Virus record (IMG/VR): IMGVR_UViG_3300036820_000038
Coordinates: 1 to 40,885 of that record
Strand: one strand, 5' to 3'
DNA: 40,885 bases
DNA from: a virus
Both the position numbers and the translations under genes were made by a program. Below are positions 15,896-24,639 of the stretch, piece by piece. Every line of letters begins with the position of its first letter. The stretch's first letter is position 1. Below the pieces are notes generated by a model. The model searched no databases. It worked only from the letters and a program-made list of their open reading frames with translations, and was not told where the DNA came from.

Positions 15896-17020
15896 TTAAC
15901 TTACATTTATATTTCCAATACTTGAAATAACAGCAAAATTAGTATTGGTAGCAATACAGACAAGTTCAACACAGTCTCCGTGATTGGTAGCTGCTAAAGA
16001 ACCCCCAGCGCCTGTAGTGGTATTTACATTTCCGAATTGAATCGATTGACCTGCATTTTGTGCTATGGTCCAAAGACCTACATTTCCTGCAATTCTAAAT
16101 TGCGCTCCAACAGCTGCAGTAGCGGGAAGAGTAAATACAACTGATGCTAAAGGAATGTATCCATTACCACTTACAAAAGTGGTAGGAACCGCAACCACAC
16201 TCCATTGAATTCCGCTAGCGCCTGTAACAGGGGTCCAAGTTCCACCCTGGTAGATATTGACTGATCCCAGTGTGGTGTCATAAAGAATCATTCCATTCTG
16301 GGGATTGATTAAGGCATTTTTCTGGACTGTTGTCATACGAGACAGAAGAAGAGCACCAGTTGTAGAATCCAACTCGACAAGGGCTGACAGGGAAGAAGGA
16401 ATTAATGAAGCGGTGCTGTCAACAAAAACTGTATTGGTTAAATTTGTTGCACTATCAATATAAAATCCAATACTTACATAATTTGAAAGAGGAGTTCCTC
16501 CTGTAATGGAAATAAATCCAGGATCGACAAATGTTAAGATTCCCAGATTTCCAAGATCATTTACATTTACAAGGGGAGCTGCTGAAGGATTAGTAAGAAA
16601 AGATGGAATGGGAACAGCCGTAATGGAAACACCACTATCAGCTAAAAGCTTACCAGTCGTATCCGCAAATATAGCAATATCGTTGGCAACAGATACCACA
16701 GGGCCACTTACATCCCCACTCCCTGACGCAATATTTACCCATACTCCCCCCGATCTAATCTGAAGAATTCCAGCATCTGTATTAAAGAAAACCATCCCAT
16801 CGGTTGCAAGAAAAGTAGGAGCATTGCTTTGTGCGGTGGTCATACGTGTAAAAAGAAATGCCGCATCAGTAGCTTGTAGCTCGAGAGCGGCGCTAACAGG
16901 TTGTCCTCCTATCATAGTTAAGGTAGGAATAGAATCTGTCGATCCACCTGCGGTATGAACTGTATCCGCAACAAGGACTGAAGTTGTAAATATTGTAGGA
17001 GAGAGTAAATTTAAAGCCAT
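15896..17020 (-). CDS. Fibre-like virion protein, paralogue of the 418-aa product
   Basis: A 374-residue, Ser/Thr/Gly-rich beta protein. Its first 130 residues (SPTIFTTSVLVADTVHT, then ELQATDAAFLFTRMTTAQ, GMVFFNTDAG and VSVANDIAIFADTTGKLLADSGV) match the start of the 418-aa protein at 19991-21247. A second copy of the ELDSTTGALLLSRMTTVQ / NGMILYDTT block follows at about 215-260. The C-terminal domain (GSLAATNHGDCVELVCIATN) resembles the end domain of other phage fibres. Charged residues are scarce. Probable secondary fibre or appendage, exact location unknown. Confidence 0.7.
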   Translation of the reverse strand: MALNLLSPTIFTTSVLVADTVHTAGGSTDSIPTLTMIGGQPVSAALELQATDAAFLFTRMTTAQSNAPTFLATDGMVFFNTDAGILQIRSGGVWVNIASGSGDVSGPVVSVANDIAIFADTTGKLLADSGVSITAVPIPSFLTNPSAAPLVNVNDLGNLGILTFVDPGFISITGGTPLSNYVSIGFYIDSATNLTNTVFVDSTASLIPSSLSALVELDSTTGALLLSRMTTVQKNALINPQNGMILYDTTLGSVNIYQGGTWTPVTGASGIQWSVVAVPTTFVSGNGYIPLASVVFTLPATAAVGAQFRIAGNVGLWTIAQNAGQSIQFGNVNTTTGAGGSLAATNHGDCVELVCIATNTNFAVISSIGNINVS

Positions 17021-17032
17021 TTTTTCTATATC

Positions 17033-17416
17033 CTAAAAGACAACCCACACAGTTCCATTGAAATATTCCATATGGGCTGATTGAGTATTAAATCGCATAG
17101 TACCGGTTACATTTTGTCTTTGAACGAATGTCCCTTGCGGAAGCACCACTCCTCCAGTTCCTGGAAGAACAGGATTGGGCGTACAAACTTGGTTAATAAT
17201 GGAAGTCAATGAAATCAAAGGAACTCCATCTAATTGGAAAGTACTTCCTCCGCTCCTATCGAAGTTGACTTGATTCGTTGCTATTGAAATGGTGCTATTA
17301 TTTCCTAAGCCATCTTGAAGAGGTAAAAGGTTAGTTGTGAGACCTTGACCATTGTTCGTTGTGGTAAGAACATCTCCATAGCTGGCGCCGATCACAAGAT
17401 TGGTTAACTGTGTCAT
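17033..17416 (-). CDS. Small fibre-module protein
   Basis: The 127-residue beta-rich product starts MTQLTNLVIGASYGDVL and ends with TMRFNTQSAHMEYFNGTVWV, an ending found in many phage tail and fibre proteins (MRFNTxTxxxEYFDGTxWV). The start overlaps the preceding stop (TAATGA) with GGGGGT upstream. It could be a baseplate-like or fibre-attachment subunit. It shares no long similarity with the two bigger fibre-like paralogues, only composition and the short motif. Confidence 0.65.
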   Translation of the reverse strand: MTQLTNLVIGASYGDVLTTTNNGQGLTTNLLPLQDGLGNNSTISIATNQVNFDRSGGSTFQLDGVPLISLTSIINQVCTPNPVLPGTGGVVLPQGTFVQRQNVTGTMRFNTQSAHMEYFNGTVWVVF

Positions 17417-17823
17417 TAATTAAACCCCCAATTAGCTGTTTGAAGTTGTTGGAGACGTTGCGTAGGAATGAGAGCTGGAATCCCATCTTCAGAGCCACTT
17501 GAAGAAGCCCATGTATAATAAGTTTGACTTACCCATGTACCTGGCGTGGTAGACCATGTTATAGAATCAAACTGTTGTGGTCGTGGGAGTCTTACTGGAA
17601 CCGGATCAGGTGGTAAGATTGGTGGTCGCAGTTGTTCGTTGGGGACATCGACATACGGCCGTCCTACAAGAAATCCAGTCCAAATAAGAGCATTCCCACG
17701 CCACTCCATTTGTTTCACAAGATCTTTTCTCATGAAGACAAATCCAGTGTAATCACAAATCCCTAAAGCTTCAGGATTTGTTTGATCAATGCTTACGTGC
17801 TTTCCTTTAGGACGATGACTCAT
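17416..17823 (-). CDS. Conserved neck/head-completion protein of podovirus type
   Basis: The 135-residue product starts MSHRPKGKHVSIDQTNP and contains ICDYTGFVFMRKDLVKQMEW, GNALIWTGFLVG and PPDPVPVRLPRPQ. I know this arrangement (C.R.G..xxxxDLVKQMEYxGN.LVWTGLLV...DPVPVxxPRP) from phages that carry a gp4-like adaptor next to it. ATG 17823 gives the usual 4-base ATGA overlap with the upstream gene; ATG 17835 is possible. The C-terminus is Ser/Thr/Trp-rich. Role at the head-tail joint is inferred from gene order. Confidence 0.65.
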   Translation of the reverse strand: MSHRPKGKHVSIDQTNPEALGICDYTGFVFMRKDLVKQMEWRGNALIWTGFLVGRPYVDVPNEQLRPPILPPDPVPVRLPRPQQFDSITWSTTPGTWVSQTYYTWASSSGSEDGIPALIPTQRLQQLQTANWGFN

Positions 17824-18875
17824 GAGCGTGTCCATCCATTTAAGAAATCACCATAAATACGAAGTGGCACACGTTCGGAATCTTCTTGTGCGGCCTTATC
17901 AAAAGCTTGATCTGCTTCTGGTTTAAGGTGCGCAAGTCTATCTGGCATATATTTCACAGCTAATTTCACAGCTAAACCAGCAATTAAGGCTTCATAAAAT
18001 CTTTGAGGAATATCAGCCATGTTTGTCATGGCTCCAATGTCTTGAATCAATTCTATGCGCGTATAATAAAGATTATTATAAGGAAGGATTGGAGTGGGCC
18101 ATAAGTAGATGACGGGATTGATCTGACGATCAACCCAAAAACTTGAAGGACGACCAGTCTGATTCTTTTGTGGTAAAGATATATATTCCGAACGTGAAAT
18201 CCGTGTAATAGGAACATCATTCAGAGTTGTGTTAAAATAAAGCTCTTGGATATTAAGAGTCGCCCCACCGAGCTCGCGCACACGGAAATATTGACCTAAT
18301 GTAGGAACTGGCACTACAAACCAAATATTAATTCCAGCATTAAATGTTTGCGCAGGAGGAGTGTAAGCAGTTAACCACGTAATGTTGTCATTTGAATATT
18401 CAAATGTAAGGGTATATATGAGTGTAGCATTTGATTGTACTCCGACCATAGCAATTGCGTATTGTAAGCCGTTTCCGTAGTTATAGCTGATGTATCCATC
18501 GGGGGCAGTTTGCGTACAAGCAGTGTTAGCATTATTATCAAAAGCATTTTGTGGATTTCCTCCTGCACTTGAAAACGCAATTCCCCCTAAATTGCGTTGA
18601 GATGTACGAATAGTTGCTTCCAACACGTCACTTGTTGGATAAGGCAACACATAAGCAGTTTGATTAGGAATTAAATTGAGCATAGACTGTTTAACAGTCC
18701 AAAGATTTAATCCATGATTAATCCATTCTGAAAGAAGAAGATTAAGACTTCGTTGAGCAGATTGAACTTGCTCAGCGGTTATAATATCAGGAAGAATGCC
18801 ACACCGTTCATAAGCATCAATTATAAATTGATCGTTTATTGTCGATCCAAATGTAAATGTTCCTGATGTTGCCAT
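17820..18875 (-). CDS. gp4-like head-tail adaptor with inserted discoidin-like domain
   Basis: A 351-residue protein whose two ends match the P22 gp4-type adaptor: residues 10-90 (IIDAYERCGILPD, AQRSLNLLLSEWINHGLNLWT) and about 240-351 (RPSSFWVDRQINPVIYLWPTP, IPQRFYEALIAGLAVKLAVKY). Between them, about residues 95-215, lies an extra beta domain with ASSAGGNPQNAFDNN-like start, GYISYNYG, TLTFEYSNDNITW and YFRVREL, the pattern of an F5/8 type C (discoidin) sugar-binding fold. P22 gp4 is 166 residues, so the extra size is explained by this insertion. AAGGATG precedes the ATG. Confidence 0.75.
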   Translation of the reverse strand: MATSGTFTFGSTINDQFIIDAYERCGILPDIITAEQVQSAQRSLNLLLSEWINHGLNLWTVKQSMLNLIPNQTAYVLPYPTSDVLEATIRTSQRNLGGIAFSSAGGNPQNAFDNNANTACTQTAPDGYISYNYGNGLQYAIAMVGVQSNATLIYTLTFEYSNDNITWLTAYTPPAQTFNAGINIWFVVPVPTLGQYFRVRELGGATLNIQELYFNTTLNDVPITRISRSEYISLPQKNQTGRPSSFWVDRQINPVIYLWPTPILPYNNLYYTRIELIQDIGAMTNMADIPQRFYEALIAGLAVKLAVKYMPDRLAHLKPEADQAFDKAAQEDSERVPLRIYGDFLNGWTRS

Positions 18876-18888
18876 TCACCATTCATCC

Positions 18889-19098
18889 TTATGAGGCTCT
18901 CGAATGTTTATGACGACGCATTTTTCCTAACGTTTCAGCTAAGACTGCTTCTTTACGTAATGTTGGATTTTTCGAATGAGATGCTTTTTCTAATTTTGCT
19001 TTTGGAATTTTATGTCCTGGACGCGCATGAAGCTTTTTTCTCAAAGCTCCCGGATGTTCAATCGCTCCTTGTATCCATAATTTCTTTGCACGACTCAT
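18889..19098 (-). CDS. Small conserved phage protein (WIQGAI-HPGAL type)
   Basis: A 69-residue very basic protein. The pattern WIQGAIEHPGALRKKLHARP, then KIPKAKLEKASHSKNPTLRKEAVLAETL, is that of a small conserved protein found in many phages and prophages (WIQGAIKHPGALRxxL...KIPxxKL). Its function is not established; the high Lys/Arg/His content suggests DNA or RNA contact. The start overlaps the previous stop by one base (TAATG). Confidence 0.75.
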   Translation of the reverse strand: MSRAKKLWIQGAIEHPGALRKKLHARPGHKIPKAKLEKASHSKNPTLRKEAVLAETLGKMRRHKHSRAS

Positions 19099-19724
19099 TA
19101 TGTGATTCCTTGTTGTAAGAAAGTAGCAACTAAAGAACCGGTGGCATTTGATGCAGTAATTGAAATTTTTGAATAACGAGCAGTATTATTATAAAAACCA
19201 ATTTGTGTCGTTGTGGCAGCCGTTAAATTTACAACGGGTGTAAAGACAGTTGGCGTAGGATTTGTTTGAACATCGTCTAAGGTAGTTTGAAATGAATATG
19301 TAATAGTTCCAGTGACAATGACTTGAATAGTCATTCCTAAAACAGTTGCATGATAATTGCTATTAAACCAATCGGTTGCTCCAGTTGTTCCTGTGCCGGC
19401 ACTTACGGCCGTCACAGCGCCATCCACACTAATACTTGTAATAGTATCAAAAACATTTACAGTTTCAACTGTATCTGCGTTAGGACCAGCGATGGTTTCT
19501 ACAATTGGATGTGAATAACGAGACCCAGTAATAGTAAAGTTAACCCCAGAATTATCACCGGCTGAAGTTAAAGAAACTGTACGTCCAAATCCTTGAAATA
19601 CGACAAATCCATTAAGCGCTAAATTACCATTAAGAAGAAGATTTCCAGCAGCTCCTGTGTTCTGTGTCAAACTGATGGCTTGTGTATCAGAAAGAGGCCA
19701 CGTAAAGACTGCTGGAATCGCCAT
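19098..19724 (-). CDS. Virion structural protein, beta-rich
   Basis: The 208-residue Thr/Val/Gly-rich protein includes GRTVSLTSAGDNSGVNFTITG (split across residues about 47-67), a pattern seen in head-associated proteins of environmental podoviruses. There are almost no Lys or Glu residues, as expected for an extracellular beta-sandwich or decoration protein. It starts two bases after the stop of the coiled-coil gene and ends at the start of the WIQGAI gene. Likely a capsid or neck accessory protein; the exact role is not known. Confidence 0.6.
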   Translation of the reverse strand: MAIPAVFTWPLSDTQAISLTQNTGAAGNLLLNGNLALNGFVVFQGFGRTVSLTSAGDNSGVNFTITGSRYSHPIVETIAGPNADTVETVNVFDTITSISVDGAVTAVSAGTGTTGATDWFNSNYHATVLGMTIQVIVTGTITYSFQTTLDDVQTNPTPTVFTPVVNLTAATTTQIGFYNNTARYSKISITASNATGSLVATFLQQGIT

Positions 19725-19725
19725 G

Positions 19726-19971
19726 TTACTCGCTCAATTCTTGAACGATTGGAATTTCTTCAACTTTTGGTTTGAATGTGTTTACAGAATCCTGATAAGC
19801 TTGGAAAGCTCCATTGATTGTATGTAATTTTTGTTGAGTTTCTTTACGCTTTTCTCTCAAAGTCTTAATAGACTTATTAACTTCATTTAAAAAGTTATTT
19901 TCTTTTTGAAACTCTTCTTGAAGATTTTTTACCTTCATCTCCAAAGTCTGTACTTTGTCTATATTTTCCAT
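19726..19971 (-). CDS. Small coiled-coil protein
   Basis: The 81-residue product is almost all heptad-like helix: VQTLEMKVKNLQEEFQKEN and IKTLREKRKETQQKLHTI, with a short acidic tail. GGGGGAA precedes the ATG. It lies between the 418-aa fibre-like gene and a beta-rich structural gene in the late operon. Such small coiled coils can be fibre trimerisation or assembly factors; nothing in the sequence identifies the family. Confidence 0.6.
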   Translation of the reverse strand: MENIDKVQTLEMKVKNLQEEFQKENNFLNEVNKSIKTLREKRKETQQKLHTINGAFQAYQDSVNTFKPKVEEIPIVQELSE

Positions 19972-19990
19972 TTTATTTCCCCCTTTATCG

Positions 19991-21247
19991 TTAAACTGGA
20001 ATAATATTGTAATAAACAGTGACAGTTAAAGTACCATCCCCTGTTGTATATTCAGGACCTACTGAATTTTGAATAACGAGAGCGTTATTTGAAAGAGTCG
20101 CCATAGCAACACCTGTGGATTGATTAGCAGCAGTTGTAGAAGCAACTGTACTCGCAGCTTGATCTAAAAGACCGGTCGCAGCAATATCAGTTCCTACCTC
20201 CAGATTGTTAATCAATAACTGAAGTTGAGAAGTTCCCGGAACGACATAGGCGGTCGTATTAAAATTATATTCTAGGGTTGCATTAACGATTGAAATAAGG
20301 GTACCAGCGCCAGCAGCAGGGATAATAGTTACAGGGGTTGCATGAAGCGCTAAAAGTTGGGCGGATGTGACAACAACGGTGGCTGTTTGAGTACCAATAG
20401 AATTCCAACTTAAAATACCAGCAGCATTGCTTGTTAATGCTTGACCGGGGATTGTTGCATCAACTGTAGGAAGAGTCCAAGTGACATTAGCAGCGGGGTT
20501 CCCTGCCTGGAATGCTGAATAAAAAGTACTTGCAGCATTATAAAGAGCAATCTTTCCTACATCGCCACCATTTGTTAAAACTTCAACAAAACCAGTCCCT
20601 TTAGGCTGAAGATCAAGATTGATGTTTGCATCAGTTCCCTGAGCAGATACACCCACTGGTGCAGTTGTAAGAGATCCATCAAGTTGAACATAGTTAACCG
20701 CGCCAGGATTGTTTCCAATTTTTACTTGGCGCGCTCCCCCTGTCGCAAAATCAAGTCTTCCTACGCTACTTTGAAACATTCCTGTGTCAATACTTCCTGT
20801 AAAAGTATAGGAAGGAGCGGTAGCGACACCCTGGTCATTTTGAATTGAATTAACAACGGTTATATCGCCAGCATTGCTAACTAAAACAGTGGAATCTTCT
20901 AAGACTGTGCCGCTAACGCCGCTCCATCGAACAATAGCCGTATCAGTCGAAGCGCCTGGTCCTGTAATCGTGCCTCCGGCCGCTGCATTCACAATCGCAA
21001 ATGCTCCGTTTTGGTACATATTGAATTGATTGGTGCTTAAATTGTAAACAATCATCCCATTCGTAGGAATAAATCCAGGATCAGCTAGTTGAGCATTTGT
21101 TAGCCGAGACATACAAAATGCAGATACCGTGGATTGCAATTCAATGCCACAAGAGACAGTTGTTGGAACTGTTTCAACGGTTCCTGTGAAAATATCATCA
21201 CATATTAAAACATTTGTAGTAAAAGTGGTCGGAGCTATGACAGACAT
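19991..21247 (-). CDS. Fibre-like virion protein
   Basis: A 418-residue Thr/Ala/Val-rich protein. The N-terminal 130 residues (APTTFTTNVLICDDIFTG, ELQSTVSAFCMSRLTNAQ, NGMIVYNLSTNQFNMYQNG, ASTDTAIVRWSGVSGTVLEDS) are shared with the 374-aa product at 15896-17020. The middle has NLDLQPKGTGFVEV, a version of the PNGTG repeat in the 399- and 499-aa proteins. The C-terminus is a separate beta domain (TATVVVTSAQLLALHATPV...) of the kind found at fibre tips. It lies directly after the major capsid gene, an unusual place for a fibre. Confidence 0.7.
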   Translation of the reverse strand: MSVIAPTTFTTNVLICDDIFTGTVETVPTTVSCGIELQSTVSAFCMSRLTNAQLADPGFIPTNGMIVYNLSTNQFNMYQNGAFAIVNAAAGGTITGPGASTDTAIVRWSGVSGTVLEDSTVLVSNAGDITVVNSIQNDQGVATAPSYTFTGSIDTGMFQSSVGRLDFATGGARQVKIGNNPGAVNYVQLDGSLTTAPVGVSAQGTDANINLDLQPKGTGFVEVLTNGGDVGKIALYNAASTFYSAFQAGNPAANVTWTLPTVDATIPGQALTSNAAGILSWNSIGTQTATVVVTSAQLLALHATPVTIIPAAGAGTLISIVNATLEYNFNTTAYVVPGTSQLQLLINNLEVGTDIAATGLLDQAASTVASTTAANQSTGVAMATLSNNALVIQNSVGPEYTTGDGTLTVTVYYNIIPV

Positions 21248-21278
21248 TGATTCTCTCTCTCAAATATGTAATAATATG

Positions 21279-22187
21279 TTACGCTCCTGGTGAACCATAA
21301 GCTGCACGAGGGTTTGAGACCCCGAACGAATATCTCTCCACTGCTTTAGCCAAAAGGTTATCTGTACTGAAGTCAGTATAGATATCTGTATCTATCTTTT
21401 CTCTGATATAATGCTTGAAACCATCCTGAGCATCTGTAAGGAGAAACCAGGGGTTACTGGTGCCAGAGGGCTGCAAAAATTGGTTGACCCTATAGCCTTC
21501 TGGTATAGCAGAAATATTATAGATAGCAGAAATATCGTTATTGGCTGTGTTCGTCCTAAAGGCCGATGCCAAAAGACGTTCCGCAACGAATTGATTCTGA
21601 GGACCTACACTGAGCTTCTTTGGCTTTGTCTGAACAATAAGCCCTGCTTGGTTTCTGAACTGTTGAATGGCAATAATAGCAGCTTCTAAAGAAGCTTCAT
21701 TGAGGTCAGCAGCCACAGCTGGAGTATTAGAAAAAGTTCCACCATCAATGGGATGGGCGGTGCTAAACAAGGGCTGACCATCACCGATAGGAAATGCTGG
21801 GTTGAACCCATTGTTTAAAATCGATGCGCCTAATATTTCTTTTGTCTGAGCCATTGAGTCCCTCAATGCCTTCGCCATCATCGGAAATTTGGTCTTATAC
21901 AGGTTGTCCATAAGGGCCTGACGCGTGATTTGGAAGCCTAAAGCTATGTATTTATGGTTGTAGTTTGTGATAATTCTTTGGCCCATATTATCCATTGCAG
22001 TCGGCGAACCTTCAGGACGAATTTCAGCAAGTCCTAAAAATTTCATTTCAACTTCAATTTCAACTGCCTTATCAGATTCGTATACATCGAAAATCTCAGA
22101 CCATTGACTGGGGTACTGTGGGTAACTCCCAAAAACGGCCGCAAGGCCAGGACGGAGGAGACTTTGAATGGCGGCTATATTAATCAT
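21279..22187 (-). CDS. Major capsid protein, Mu gpT-like HK97 fold
   Basis: The 302-residue protein resembles Mu gpT-type major head subunits: an N-terminal start MINIAAIQSLLRPGL, QYPSQWSEIFDVYES, GLAEIRPEGSP, then GFQITRQALMDNLY (about 90-105), FSTAHP (about 155) and GYRVNQFLQPSGTSNPWFLL, ending in RYSFGVSNPRAAYGSPGA. This family forms the icosahedral shell with the HK97 fold. AAGG precedes the ATG. The probable decoration gene is directly upstream and scaffold lies further up the operon. Its length matches the family. Confidence 0.8.
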   Translation of the reverse strand: MINIAAIQSLLRPGLAAVFGSYPQYPSQWSEIFDVYESDKAVEIEVEMKFLGLAEIRPEGSPTAMDNMGQRIITNYNHKYIALGFQITRQALMDNLYKTKFPMMAKALRDSMAQTKEILGASILNNGFNPAFPIGDGQPLFSTAHPIDGGTFSNTPAVAADLNEASLEAAIIAIQQFRNQAGLIVQTKPKKLSVGPQNQFVAERLLASAFRTNTANNDISAIYNISAIPEGYRVNQFLQPSGTSNPWFLLTDAQDGFKHYIREKIDTDIYTDFSTDNLLAKAVERYSFGVSNPRAAYGSPGA

Positions 22188-22214
22188 TTTAGTTAACCTT
22201 TTCTAATTAAGTGG

Positions 22215-22868
22215 TTACACACCGAGAGTACCAGTGCCACCCTTGTAGATGTCATTGTTGAGTTGAACGAGGACGTTATTGAAACGCAGACCAGCTATGT
22301 TTTGACCCCCTGTATAAGGAGCGGCTCCTATAAGACCAGGTTGATTTGTAAATGCTGGTGTTATCCTGATAATTTTGAGATTGAGAGTAGCTGTCGCAGC
22401 TATTGTAGTAACGTCTAAATAAGCGCCTGATTGACCACTTATAGTTGATCCAGCGCCTAGGACAAAATTTGCGTTAAATCCAAGTTGAGCTTGTGTAACT
22501 GTAGTTGTATTACCTATCGCGCCCGATGTCATTGATTGTATATCAAAAAGGATAGTAGGATCATCAACAACAAAAGCCGTTGCAGGAGCTCCATTTAAAG
22601 TAACAGTATTCGCAGGCCAAAAAGGTGAAAATTGAGGAGTATTTGTTATATCTGTGTATTGGCATCCCATAAAAACGCCTGCGTTGGCTGTTCCAGTGGT
22701 ATTCCCGATAACTATAAATCCGGCTGCTGTCTGTATAGGATCTCCTTGAAAGATGCTAGTCCCATATCCAGAAGCAATTGAATAAGTATTTGTTTGTCCG
22801 TTCCAGGCTGCCCCTGTATTCGTCATCCGAGGTTGCAAACCAAAAGGCGCATTAGTTCCATAAGCCAT
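22215..22868 (-). CDS. Probable capsid decoration / accessory protein
   Basis: A 217-residue Gly/Ala/Thr-rich beta protein beginning MAYGTNAPFGLQPRMTNTG, with IFQGDPIQTA, VFMGCQYTDI and LDIQ/LNLKI strands. This type of protein commonly accompanies the gpT-like capsid gene in environmental podoviruses. Its Shine-Dalgarno AGGAT (22877-22881 on the complementary strand) can be hidden by pairing with 22911-22922, see the leader entry. Assignment as decoration protein rests on gene order and composition. Confidence 0.6.
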   Translation of the reverse strand: MAYGTNAPFGLQPRMTNTGAAWNGQTNTYSIASGYGTSIFQGDPIQTAAGFIVIGNTTGTANAGVFMGCQYTDITNTPQFSPFWPANTVTLNGAPATAFVVDDPTILFDIQSMTSGAIGNTTTVTQAQLGFNANFVLGAGSTISGQSGAYLDVTTIAATATLNLKIIRITPAFTNQPGLIGAAPYTGGQNIAGLRFNNVLVQLNNDIYKGGTGTLGV

Positions 22869-23091
22869 GTATAGTTATCCTATATCTTTTTATTGTTATT
22901 CTTCTTTTTTGATATTTAGGATTACATCGAGAACCTGAAGGCAGGTTAGAAGTGGCTGCCCCACTTTTAGCTTTCGCTCGACAATTTTTAAGTCGTTGCC
23001 CAGACTTTGTCTCTAATATTGTAGATATTATCTACTGTAACTTGACTTTATTGATAATGCAAATTATTTCTGTAAAACATTTATGATTATT
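22869..23091 (-). promoter_or_regulatory. Structured 5' leader of the capsid genes with SD-hiding helix
   Basis: Read on the minus strand this 223-base gap has no reading frame but many perfect helices: GTAGAT/ATCTAC (23021-23035), GACAA+AGTC/GACT+TTGTC (22980-23011), AGC-GAAA-GCT with a GNRA loop (22969-22978), AAGTGG/CCACTT (22950-22966) and AACCTG/CAGGTT (22932-22947). TCGAG/CTCGA (22927-22931 with 22977-22981) can close the last group as a junction. Finally 22911-22922 can pair with 22877-22886, covering the ribosome site of the next gene. It could be a regulated leader RNA or a processing site. Confidence 0.6.
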
Positions 23092-24591
23092 TTAATAAAA
23101 AATAACCATAGTTATAAAAGCATCAGCAGGTGGGGTTTGTATAAAAACACGAAGAGATGTAGGAGTATTCGCACCCCATTGGGCAAAACGTGCAGCACCG
23201 CCTACCGTAATAACTGGAATATAGTCACTAGTTGGAAAAACATAAGAAAAATTAAATGTATAATCGCCTACCCCATTTTTTGTTACTGTTGCTATGTTTA
23301 CAGAAGAAACTATAGTATTAAGAGTGCCATCGTATTTAACAGAAGCTCTTGGAATAGGGATCAAATTTCCTTGAACATTTATTGAATTACAAAGTACATT
23401 TGTCGCAGTTATATTTCCAACATTGAAAATATTCTGATTGTTCATGTTCAGATTTGCAGTGATAGAAACTCCACCTGTGCCATTAGGGACTATTCCAATA
23501 GAAGCATTAGCTGTAGAAGAAATAATATTTGCAGACAAAACAAGGCTTCCAACATTAATTGAAGAGGTGGCAGTCAGTGTACCTGAATTTAGAGATGTTA
23601 AACGTGTAAAATTACCAGCAGAATCAACAATAGGAGATGAAGCAAGATTTGTTCCTAAGACAATTGAACCTGTTCCATTGGGATTAAGTTGAATTCCTCC
23701 ATTAACATTCGTTGCACTTAGAGCATTTCCGGCAAGTGTTAGATTTCCCCCTTGCATAGAAGTGGATGAAAAGGTTGTTACATTCGATATTGAATGAGTA
23801 TTAGCGTCTAAATTGTTCGCTAATTGAATGGTGCCAGTTCCATTAGCAGCTAAGATAAGATTTTGATTCCCACTCGTTGTCGTGATGGTCTGACCAGAAA
23901 TCTGTATATTTCCACTGGTTAATGACGTAATTCCCGTAAGAGATGTATTGAGTGAAATTGTTGGATTAGCGGCCACCCCATCTGGATTTGCAATGGATAT
24001 ATTGGTCCCCGCTACTAAAGAACGAGAAATCCATGTTCCTGGGGCTGTAACAACCTGAAAGCCTGTTGTAGAAATATTGGAAACCGCAACTAAGTTAGGA
24101 GATAAAGAAAAAGTAAAGGTGCCTGTAGTCGTTATAGGGCTTCCTGTAATAGTTAGACCAGCGGTGGCCGCTACAGCGGCAACAGAGGTCACAGTTGATC
24201 CCGCTCCCAATCCCCACGGAGTTATGGTCCACGTTCCTCCAATTGTCGTATTGTCAGTCAAATAAAAATAAAAAATTGTTTGAGCAGCAATCGCTGTTAA
24301 AACAGCGCCATTATTTTTTAACAAAGTAAAAGAATGAGTACCTGAAAGGTTGTTAAATAAAAATGATTGTCCCACAGAAACTTGATTTGCTGGTGGTAAA
24401 GTTAATGTAAAACCGCCAGCAGAAGGAAGAACATCCATAATTTGAGCTGTTGTAACTTGAGCAAGCAAACTATTAGGGTCAGGAAATTGAGTAGGCCAAC
24501 TCAAAGTTGTATTAGCAGTTAATGTAATAAGGGTATAAGAAACATCTGCGGGTTGGACAACTGATCCCCCAAATACATTTACAAAGCTCAT
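23092..24591 (-). CDS. Fibre-like protein with PNGTG repeats and GDYT C-terminal domain
   Basis: The 499-residue protein has an N-terminal beta domain (about 1-150, NLSGTHSFTLLKNNGAVL), then ILAANGTGTIQL, GGIQLNPNGTGSIVLG and GIVPNGTGGVSI repeats in a shaft region with GNxLSATN-type spacers. The last 90 residues (RASVKYDGTLN..., GVGDYTFNFSYVFPTSDY) match a widespread C-terminal domain of phage fibres. It shares shaft and end domains with the 399-aa product upstream. It lies among capsid genes, so it could be a head fibre rather than a tail fibre. Confidence 0.75.
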   Translation of the reverse strand: MSFVNVFGGSVVQPADVSYTLITLTANTTLSWPTQFPDPNSLLAQVTTAQIMDVLPSAGGFTLTLPPANQVSVGQSFLFNNLSGTHSFTLLKNNGAVLTAIAAQTIFYFYLTDNTTIGGTWTITPWGLGAGSTVTSVAAVAATAGLTITGSPITTTGTFTFSLSPNLVAVSNISTTGFQVVTAPGTWISRSLVAGTNISIANPDGVAANPTISLNTSLTGITSLTSGNIQISGQTITTTSGNQNLILAANGTGTIQLANNLDANTHSISNVTTFSSTSMQGGNLTLAGNALSATNVNGGIQLNPNGTGSIVLGTNLASSPIVDSAGNFTRLTSLNSGTLTATSSINVGSLVLSANIISSTANASIGIVPNGTGGVSITANLNMNNQNIFNVGNITATNVLCNSINVQGNLIPIPRASVKYDGTLNTIVSSVNIATVTKNGVGDYTFNFSYVFPTSDYIPVITVGGAARFAQWGANTPTSLRVFIQTPPADAFITMVIFY

Positions 24592-24639
24592 TTTGATAAA
24601 TCCTGTTATTTTTATTTTTTTTTATTTTATCATATCAAC

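Noticed and set aside
22932-22966. Resemblance to a cobalamin riboswitch (GCCACT and ACCTGCC on the minus strand)
   Set aside because: The conserved B12 box and the larger multi-arm fold are missing, and both pieces are explained as simple hairpin arms.
22869-23091. Hammerhead or other small self-cleaving ribozyme
   Set aside because: The hammerhead core CUGANGA is absent and no other ribozyme core could be recognised by eye.
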